Below are positions 6,247 to 9,896 of a DNA stretch of 9,896 nt, piece by piece. Under the pieces are notes generated by a model. The model ran no database searches. It saw only the letters and a program-made list of their open reading frames with translations, and was not told where the DNA came from. Numbering within the stretch: the stretch's first letter is position 1; each line of letters opens with the position of its first letter. Source of the stretch: Candidatus Bathyarchaeota archaeon (GTDB lineage Archaea > Thermoproteota > Bathyarchaeia > TCS64); the NCBI GenBank assembly GCA_030608725.1, contig JAUWDP010000025.1, positions 1-9,896 on the forward strand. Direction: 5' to 3'. The translations under genes and the position numbers were made by a program.

Positions 6247-6440
6247 GGAGGAGCGTTTTTCGGGGTCCTTTCGGTGATCTGCGGTCTCTTCAGAGGCTGA
6301 TGGATGACCCCCCCCTCCCCCCTCATGGGCGGTGTTTTCGGTCTCCCCCGGTGAATGGGGTGTGAAATCGATCAGGTGGGTTTTTTCGTATCTTTTGTTA
6401 TTTTGATGGATTGTGTTTGGGAGGGCGGTGGGCTCTTGTT

Positions 6441-6458
6441 ACCCCATACTCTTTTCTT
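6441..6458 (+). repeat. Imperfect direct repeat, left copy
   Basis: ACCCCATACTCTTTTCTT matches 7313-7330 (ACCCCATACTCGTTTCTT) at 17 of 18 positions, and the similarity continues weakly with AACTTCAC against CATTTCCAC. The copies lie 48 bases upstream and 8 bases downstream of the PhnP-like gene. Confidence 0.5.
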
Positions 6459-6488
6459 AACTTCACCCTAATCCTAGACGATGGACTC

Positions 6489-7304
6489 ATGGGCCTTGAA
6501 CTCGTATTCCTAGGCACTAGTGCGGCCTTACAGCTGCCTTCATTCCACTGCACGTGTGAGGTATGTGAAGCCGCAAGGAAAAACCCCGGGCATCACCGGA
6601 CAAGGGCGTCCGTAGCACTGCTGGGGAAGGAGACGGTGCTCATCGACGCCAGCCCCGACATGGAGACCCAGCTGGAGAGGGAGGCGATAAGGAAACTCGA
6701 CAGGATCTTCCTCACCCATTGGCATTTCGACCACGTCTGGGGACTCGCCGCACTGGGTGAACCAGCATCGATAGACCACTGGCCACCCATCGACATCTAT
6801 CTACCGAGTCAGATCGTAGATGTGTTCAATCAGCAGCTTGGATACATGGCAGCTCAAATAGAGCTACATCCCGTTGAACCGGGAGACGTAATTGAGCTTC
6901 CCGATGCTTTCTGGGAGGTCGTGAAGACAAAGCACACAGACCACAGCGTCGGCTATATCGTGGAGGCTTCCCAGAGGGTCGCCTATCTCGTTGACACGGC
7001 ACATCCACCTAAGTCGACTATGGATCGTCTCAGCGATTTAGATCTCTTGATACTGGATGCGACGGTGGACGAGCTGGTGTTAGACGAAGGTGAACAGAAG
7101 TGGAACGAGTTCTCACTTCCCGAGGCTGTAGAGTTTTGGAGGCAGGTGGGAGCCGAGAGATGCATCCTGACGCATCTGAGCTGTCACAGGTGGATTGAAG
7201 GGAAACTGTTGGCGGGGCTTTCGCATTCTGAGAGACGGAAATACGAGGAACGTGTCGAAAATTTACAGTTTGCCTTTGATGGAATGCTTGTACCAATAGA
7301 GTAA
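6489..7304 (+). CDS. PhnP-like metallo-beta-lactamase-fold phosphodiesterase
   Basis: This 271-residue MBL-fold hydrolase has the catalytic dimetal motif His77-x-His79-x-Asp81-His82 (LTHWHFDHVWG), a following HTDHSVGY, the metal-bridging aspartate in AYLVDTAH and the C-terminal THLSCH. Near the N-terminus Cys21, Cys23 and Cys26 (FHCTCEVC) form the structural zinc site that is characteristic of the PhnP branch, after the typical VFLGTSAALQLPS opening. PhnP acts on 5-phosphoribosyl 1,2-cyclic phosphate in phosphonate degradation, but no phn gene is nearby, so a different cyclic phosphodiester or nucleotide is equally possible. ATG 6489 is chosen because the family starts at MGLELVFLGTS; the frame stays open to TTG 6411, but that extension resembles nothing. 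It is not co-directional with any close partner and appears to be a single unit. Confidence 0.85.
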   Translation: MGLELVFLGTSAALQLPSFHCTCEVCEAARKNPGHHRTRASVALLGKETVLIDASPDMETQLEREAIRKLDRIFLTHWHFDHVWGLAALGEPASIDHWPPIDIYLPSQIVDVFNQQLGYMAAQIELHPVEPGDVIELPDAFWEVVKTKHTDHSVGYIVEASQRVAYLVDTAHPPKSTMDRLSDLDLLILDATVDELVLDEGEQKWNEFSLPEAVEFWRQVGAERCILTHLSCHRWIEGKLLAGLSHSERRKYEERVENLQFAFDGMLVPIE

Positions 7305-7312
7305 GAGGCTGC

Positions 7313-7330
7313 ACCCCATACTCGTTTCTT
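7313..7330 (+). repeat. Imperfect direct repeat, right copy
   Basis: ACCCCATACTCGTTTCTT begins 8 bases after the stop codon of the PhnP-like gene and differs from the copy at 6441-6458 by one base. It runs into a pyrimidine-rich tract (to about 7346) that could also act as the terminator of that gene. Confidence 0.5.
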
Positions 7331-7443
7331 CATTTCCACGTCCCTTTCTTTGTGTTCTCTGTCACTCTGATGATTGAGGAACGTTGCGCGCGTGACTTTG
7401 AACATCTCAGCTCTCTCGTACAGTCAACAGCTAACCTCCGCGT

Positions 7444-7451
7444 TAAAAAAA
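7444..7451 (-). terminator. T-run terminator of the minus-strand zinc-ribbon gene
   Basis: On the minus strand the bases just past the stop codon of the small Cys-rich gene read CCCTCTTTTTTTAACG. A run of seven T suits archaeal intrinsic termination. Confidence 0.5.
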
Positions 7452-7460
7452 GAGGGAAGA

Positions 7461-7628
7461 TCAGCCCTGGCAGGTGCCATCCGCATCCTTAGCCTTGCAC
7501 TCTTCGCACATCGTGCCGTACTGTGGCTCGGTCCACAGCACCTCGTCCGAGGGGTTGTTGGGGTAACCAGAACAGTTCTTGCACCAGTGCCAGGGTTCAC
7601 CGCGGCCTCTCCGGCGATACTGGGGCAT
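7461..7628 (-). CDS. Small Cys-rich zinc-ribbon-like protein, 55 aa
   Basis: The product MPQYRRRGRGEPWHWCKNCS... is basic at the N-terminus, then has Cys16-x2-Cys19 within WHWCKNCS, Cys41-x2-Cys44 in YGTMCEECKAK, and a last Cys53. The two CxxC knuckles should bind one zinc. Similar tiny proteins with a WHWCxNCSxxP core and a C-terminal CxxCKAKE segment occur, uncharacterised, in many anaerobic bacteria and archaea; I know no function. A promoter is visible on the minus strand: AAATATCTTA (complement of 7661-7670) puts the start of transcription near 7640, so ATG 7628 is preferred with a leader of about 12 nt. The GTG at 7658 would lie too close to the TATA box. It is divergent from the YgbA-like gene. 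The overlapping plus-strand frame (7374-7643) is a shadow. Confidence 0.72.
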   Translation of the reverse strand: MPQYRRRGRGEPWHWCKNCSGYPNNPSDEVLWTEPQYGTMCEECKAKDADGTCQG

Positions 7629-7660
7629 TCCTACACCCAATGATCTATTTGTGTTCACTA

Positions 7661-7670
7661 TAAGATATTT
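7661..7670 (-). promoter_or_regulatory. TATA box of the small zinc-ribbon gene
   Basis: Read on the minus strand this is AAATATCTTA, 33-42 bases ahead of ATG 7628. On the plus strand the same bases (TAAGATATTT) could serve the divergent YgbA-like gene, giving a leader of about 85 nt. Confidence 0.45.
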
Positions 7671-7682
7671 ACTACATTAACC

Positions 7683-7700
7683 CTTAGGCTCATTCCTAAG
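7683..7700. promoter_or_regulatory. Inverted repeat in the divergent promoter, copy 1
   Basis: CTTAGG-CTCATT-CCTAAG is a perfect 6-bp inverted repeat around a 6-nt spacer. The spacer hexamer CTCATT recurs in the second inverted repeat of this region at 7749-7754. It is a candidate operator or leader hairpin for the YgbA-like gene. Confidence 0.35.
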
Positions 7701-7745
7701 AAACTGGTTATGGATGATGCTAATGTTTAACATGTGCCATATCTC

Positions 7746-7759
7746 TGACTCATTAGTCA
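7746..7759. promoter_or_regulatory. Inverted repeat in the divergent promoter, copy 2
   Basis: TGACT-CATT-AGTCA is a perfect 5-bp inverted repeat with a 4-nt spacer, ending 19 bases before the TTG start of the YgbA-like gene. It shares CTCATT with the repeat at 7683-7700, 60 bases upstream. Confidence 0.3.
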
Positions 7760-7778
7760 ATCGTGGGGGGCTCCAGAT

Positions 7779-8126
7779 TTGAGCACAGTCGATAAGGACA
7801 ACAGGATACTCGCCGAGTTCATCAAGATCTACTGCAGCCGCCAGCATAAGGAGGCCCCGAAAAAACAGTGGGCCCACAGTGGGAACGTCGAGGTAGACCT
7901 GGGCATAGAGCCTCCCAAGCTGTGCGCCGAGTGCTCCGACCTCCTGAGCTACTCCGTGGCACGGAGAGCCTACTGTCCTCAGGACCCCAAACCCACGTGT
8001 AAGAACTGCGAGATCCACTGCTACGCGGATGGGTACCGTTCCAGGATCAGGGAGGTCATGAGGTTCTCCGGTAAGCGCCTCATCCTCCACGGAAGGGTCG
8101 ACCTGATCTTCCACTACCTGTTCTAG
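7779..8126 (+). CDS. YgbA / 'nitrous oxide-stimulated promoter' family protein
   Basis: This 115-residue protein matches the YgbA family: an N-terminal helix RILAEFIKIYCSRQH (Cys19, His23), then KLCAECSDLLSYSVARRAYCP and TCKNCEIHCYADGYRSRIREVMRFSG. The seven conserved cysteines plus HCY suggest a metal or Fe-S site. In enterobacteria ygbA belongs to the NO-responsive NsrR regulon and helps recovery from nitrosative stress; the biochemical activity remains unclear, and the NO link in this archaeon is inference. TTG 7779 is the only reasonable start: the frame closes at TGA 7746-7748, and GGGGGG at 7765-7770 can serve as ribosome binding site. Compared with the PhnP-like gene its codons are more C-rich. 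It is a single gene, divergent from the zinc-ribbon gene and followed by decayed fragments. Confidence 0.85.
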   Translation: MSTVDKDNRILAEFIKIYCSRQHKEAPKKQWAHSGNVEVDLGIEPPKLCAECSDLLSYSVARRAYCPQDPKPTCKNCEIHCYADGYRSRIREVMRFSGKRLILHGRVDLIFHYLF

Positions 8127-8151
8127 GGACCCAGCGGGCTTCCTTTGAGCG

Positions 8152-8161
8152 TTATTAATAT
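8152..8161 (+). promoter_or_regulatory. TATA box ahead of the cupin-like remnant
   Basis: TTATTAATAT lies 24-33 bases before ATG 8185, the geometry of a leaderless archaeal transcript. The promoter appears intact although its gene is truncated. Confidence 0.5.
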
Positions 8162-8184
8162 CCCCGCGCGTTTACGCTATCGAG

Positions 8185-8355
8185 ATGTACGTTAAGAACG
8201 TTCCATCGATCAGGAAGCAGCCCCTCCTAGAGGAACACGGCGCCGACCCCCTCTACCAGATCTGGTGGGAGGACGACGAGCATTTCGGGGTCAGGAAGCC
8301 GGAGTCAATGAAGGGCGTCACCAACTGCGCACGCATAGAGGAGGGCCACATCTAG
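8185..8355 (+). pseudogene. 5' fragment of a cupin-like gene (56 codons)
   Basis: The frame reads MYVKNVPSIRKQ..., then ...KGVTNCARIEEGHI followed by TAG at 8353-8355. The opening and the TNCARIEEGH segment resemble the first strands of small cupin proteins (typically ...PPGHxxPxHxH), where the metal-binding histidines would come next; they are missing. After the TAG the frame continues 17 codons to TGA 8407 with nothing cupin-like, while epimerase sequence appears at once in another frame, so the fragment probably ends in a deletion junction near 8353. The cupin assignment is tentative. A short translated peptide cannot be excluded because promoter and ATG look sound. Confidence 0.45.
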
Positions 8356-8590
8356 GACGAGCTTAACAGGGGGCTCCTCAGGCTTCGTCTGTTCACACCT
8401 CGTAGCTGAGTTGAAGAAGGGGGGCCACAAGGTCTGGGGTTATGATATAATAGAGGGTCAGGACATACTGGACATCGATATGCTCTCCGAGGCCTTTAAG
8501 GAAGCCGAACCTGAAGAGTTTATCATCTCGCGGGCTCAGTCCACATGGGACCCGCTGAGGAAGACCCATGGTGCGTTAGTGCAAGATAAT
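8354..8590 (+). pseudogene. 5' fragment of an NAD-dependent epimerase/dehydratase (extended SDR)
   Basis: In the frame of codon 8372 one reads TSLTGGSSGFVCSHLVAEL, the TGGxGFxGSHL dinucleotide motif with a second glycine changed to Cys. KKGGHKVWGYDI and GQDILDIDMLSEAFKEAEPEE follow, as in GDP-mannose 4,6-dehydratase-like enzymes. The expected YHLAAQS motif is split: Tyr-His-Leu-Ala is read in a different frame at 8521-8532, and AQSTWDPLRKTHGALVQDN resumes in the first frame at 8534. One base lost near 8516-8520 and one gained at 8533 explain this. There is no start codon for the Rossmann strand, and the catalytic Tyr-x3-Lys part and the C-terminal domain are absent. The remnant breaks off near 8590, and the frame runs to TGA 8678-8680 without further similarity. 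Confidence 0.7.
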
Positions 8591-8597
8591 CAAAGTT

Positions 8598-8610
8598 CTC
8601 AAATATTGAG
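8598..8610. promoter_or_regulatory. AT-rich inverted repeat / TATA-like element ahead of the deaminase remnant
   Basis: CTCAA-ATA-TTGAG is a perfect inverted repeat. Its AAATATT core lies 24-30 bases upstream of ATG 8631, a position suited to a leaderless TATA promoter. Confidence 0.3.
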
Positions 8611-8630
8611 TTGCGGATTAATTCATGGAA

Positions 8631-8895
8631 ATGTCCTCGGTTCCAGACGATATGCGTGTATTCATCGAGGAATTGCCTAAGGCAGAGCTACACGTACACC
8701 TTGAGGGCGCGCGCGCAGCCCTGAACGATTACGCGGTAACCAGGGAATAACTATCCGACCCTCGTACCATTCGGGACAGGGTTCTCATAGTAAGACGGAA
8801 TTCTATCTAAACGATGACTACGATCTGTTGGTTTCAATCGATGATGGTGTGTATACGTCTGTTTGGAGTGGTACGTTTGCGCGCGCAACGTAATC
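8631..8895 (+). pseudogene. Frameshifted 5' fragment of an adenosine deaminase-like gene
   Basis: ATG 8631 opens MSSVPDDMRVFIEELPKAELHVHLEG, the hallmark N-terminus of adenosine deaminases and adenine/AMP-type relatives, including the two metal-binding histidines of HxH (His21, His23). The frame hits TAA at 8748 after 39 codons. Removing a single GC unit from the (GC)5 tract at about 8707-8716 restores a family-like continuation, EGARSPERLRGNQGITI, in the frame that stays open to TAA 8893-8895. That frame later gives FYLNDDYDLLVSI, resembling the FLxxYDLL helix of the family. The remaining catalytic residues (Glu of HAGE, the metal-binding His and Asp, SDDP) are missing. So a dinucleotide slippage plus loss of the 3' three quarters of the gene are seen. 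The similarity after residue 50 is only moderate. Confidence 0.65.
8873..8891. promoter_or_regulatory. Near-perfect palindrome upstream of the saccharopine dehydrogenase-like gene
   Basis: ACGTTTGCGCGCGCAACGT is an 18-bp perfect palindrome apart from one extra T; the core TTGCGCGCGCAA is exact. It ends five bases before the TATA-like element of the next gene, a position where archaeal activators or BRE-blocking repressors bind. A related half, ACGTTGCGCGCG, occurs at 7381-7392. Confidence 0.4.
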
Positions 8896-8906
8896 AATAA
8901 TTTTAT
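8896..8906 (+). promoter_or_regulatory. TATA-like element of the saccharopine dehydrogenase-like gene
   Basis: AATAATTTTAT predicts transcription from about 8926-8928, leaving a leader of roughly 15 nt before ATG 8942. Confidence 0.45.
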
Positions 8907-8941
8907 GTGGCATGCACAACTCAATTACACACGATGTTCTT

Positions 8942-9896
8942 ATGAAAGTGGCAGTAATCGGTGCGGGCCTCATGGGGCCGACGCTGGCCAAGGACTGTGT
9001 CGACAGCGACAATGTGACAGAGGTCCTCCTCATTGACATCGACGAGAGAAGGCTCTTAGAAGTATCGGAAAGCCTTGGAAACCCCTCGAAACTGAGGGTC
9101 CTCAAGCAGAGCGTTTTGGACCGTGCCGGGTTGGTCAAAGCCCTGAAGGGTTTCGACGTAGCTGCAGTGGCCCTCCCGATGTTCGAGCCCCTTCGGCTCA
9201 TCGAGAACGCGTGGTGGGGAGCGATCGAGGCGGGCGTCGACGTCGTCGACCTAGCGGGGCCAGGCGGACTAGGAGGGTCCGATACGTCGAGCTTGGATGC
9301 GGCGGCGAAGGAGGCGAGTGTCACAATCATCCCTGGCTGCGGAGTCGAGCCGGGCCTCGCGGAGATGCTCTCCGCGTATGGAATGGACCTCCTCGATACT
9401 GTGGATACCGTCGATATATGGTGTGGCGGGCTCCCAGTCGACCCCAAGCTCCCTCTAGACTACAAGATAGTCTTCGGCGGGAAACAGCTCCCTCTCTGGC
9501 CCGGGAAGCTGAATGTTATCATGGACGGAGGCGAGGTGGAGGTGGACAGGTATGCCCTGAGCGGACCCATCGAGTTCGAGGGAGTCGACCACCCCATGGA
9601 GGCATACTACGAGGGGTCCCCGGAGACGTTGCACGGGGTCGACAAGTTCGACCAGGTGAGACGCTGCACGGAGAGCACCGTGAGATACGCCGGTTACTGC
9701 GAGAAGATCAACTTCCTCGCCAGCTGCGGTCTCCTGAGCAGGGAGCCCATCTCACACAAGGGGCAGGAGATCGTGCCCTTCGACGTCTTCAGTGACATCA
9801 TCTACCCCTACGTGGAGCTCAAGGAGGGCGAGAGGGACCTCACGGTCCAGAGGGTCCGGGTCAGCGGCACGAAGAACGGCTCCCCCAAGACTCACG
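8942..9896 (+). CDS. Saccharopine dehydrogenase / lysine 6-dehydrogenase family oxidoreductase, 3' end outside the window
   Basis: Three hundred and eighteen codons are visible and the frame is still open at the window end; family members are about 350-420 residues. The N-terminus MKVAVIGAGLMGPTLA carries the NAD(P)-binding Gly7-x-Gly9-x2-Gly12, with the acidic LLIDIDERRL ending the second strand. AAVALPMFEPLRLIENA and VVDLAG follow, and the family signature TIIPGCGVEPGLAEMLSAY lies around residue 130-145. The central region (DIWCGGLPVDPKLPLDYKI) opens the substrate/dimerisation domain as in lysine 6-dehydrogenases and related saccharopine-reductase-like enzymes of archaea. Substrate is not determined: L-lysine, saccharopine or a carboxynorspermidine-like compound are options. 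ATG 8942 is the first codon of the Rossmann strand; the ATG at 8934 closes at once in another frame. Confidence 0.87.
   Translation, partial: MKVAVIGAGLMGPTLAKDCVDSDNVTEVLLIDIDERRLLEVSESLGNPSKLRVLKQSVLDRAGLVKALKGFDVAAVALPMFEPLRLIENAWWGAIEAGVDVVDLAGPGGLGGSDTSSLDAAAKEASVTIIPGCGVEPGLAEMLSAYGMDLLDTVDTVDIWCGGLPVDPKLPLDYKIVFGGKQLPLWPGKLNVIMDGGEVEVDRYALSGPIEFEGVDHPMEAYYEGSPETLHGVDKFDQVRRCTESTVRYAGYCEKINFLASCGLLSREPISHKGQEIVPFDVFSDIIYPYVELKEGERDLTVQRVRVSGTKNGSPKTH

Larger units (their letters stand above)
6109..6488. other. Gene-free GT-rich spacer between tRNA-Pro and the PhnP-like gene
   Basis: About 380 bases with no convincing gene on either strand. It contains a T5 run at 6145-6149 that may end the tRNA transcript, the nested inverted repeat at 6187-6246, a C-tract at 6308-6322, a CCCC/GGGG hairpin near 6346-6360 and several T runs (6381-6404). 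A 29-codon GTG-started frame (6211-6300, ending SVICGLFRG) is present but lacks any supporting feature. The plus strand is strongly G/T over C/A, as in pgk. Confidence 0.5.

Noticed and set aside
6211..6300. A 29-codon GTG-started frame ending SVICGLFRG with a hydrophobic tail
   Set aside because: It has a weak start and no homology that I recognise, and it overlaps the inverted repeat; its length is well within chance.
7374..7643. Plus-strand 89-codon frame over the zinc-ribbon gene
   Set aside because: It has no recognisable motif; the minus-strand reading has two CxxC pairs, a TATA box and a T-run terminator.
8353..8409. In-frame TAG of the cupin-like fragment considered as a pyrrolysine codon
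   Set aside because: The 17 codons after TAG show no cupin similarity, and epimerase sequence begins immediately in another frame, so a deletion junction is the simpler reading.
9211..9795. Plus-strand 194-codon frame within the saccharopine dehydrogenase-like gene
   Set aside because: It is an Arg/Gly-rich out-of-frame shadow of the clear Rossmann-fold protein that starts at 8942.
1..9896. CRISPR array, insertion sequence, integrase or prophage signals
   Set aside because: No regularly spaced repeats, transposase or recombinase motifs, or terminal inverted repeats were found; the only direct repeat of note is the 18-mer pair around the PhnP-like gene.

Overview
The window looks like a piece of archaeal chromosome of moderately high GC. 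Promoters read as purine-rich BRE plus TATA box about 25 bp before the expected transcript start. The phosphoglycerate kinase is of the short archaeal type, and the four-gene oxidoreductase cluster matches the heterotetrameric dye-linked L-proline/amine dehydrogenases known from Thermococcales and relatives. The phylum cannot be fixed from the sequence alone; a Bathyarchaeia/TACK-like or other anaerobic archaeal lineage is an inference.

Layout: (1) 1-929, 3' part of a class V aminotransferase. (2) 930-1178, a regulatory region with two TATA boxes, a palindrome at the predicted transcript start and a strong leader hairpin. (3) 1179-4676, a compact operon: BFD-like [2Fe-2S] protein, FAD/NAD oxidoreductase with an N-terminal [2Fe-2S] domain, 4Fe-4S protein, and a DAO/SoxB-type FAD oxidase subunit. 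These four probably form one membrane-associated or soluble imino/secondary amine dehydrogenase that passes electrons from the beta-subunit FAD through Fe-S centres to the alpha subunit. (4) 4779-5993 archaeal phosphoglycerate kinase, followed by tRNA-Pro(TGG) at 6032-6108 with encoded CCA. (5) 6109-6488, a GT-rich gene-free stretch holding a foldable nested inverted repeat. (6) 6489-7304, a PhnP-like metallo-beta-lactamase-fold hydrolase, flanked by an 18-nt imperfect direct repeat. (7) Divergent pair: a 55-aa Cys-rich zinc-ribbon-like protein on the minus strand and a YgbA/'nitrous oxide-stimulated promoter' family protein on the plus strand, with two small palindromes between them. (8) 8127-8895, a row of three decayed 5'-gene fragments (a possible cupin, an NAD-dependent epimerase/dehydratase and an adenosine deaminase), two of which show identifiable indels. 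(9) 8942-end, the N-terminal 318 codons of a saccharopine/lysine-6-dehydrogenase-family protein with its own TATA box and an upstream palindrome.

The most unusual observations are the run of N-terminal-only gene remnants with readable frameshifts at 8185-8895, the structured leader and TSS palindrome ahead of the dehydrogenase operon, and a marked change in third-position base use along the first 6 kb (C/A-ending to G/T-ending codons on the same strand). No CRISPR array, insertion sequence, integrase or phage gene is visible.
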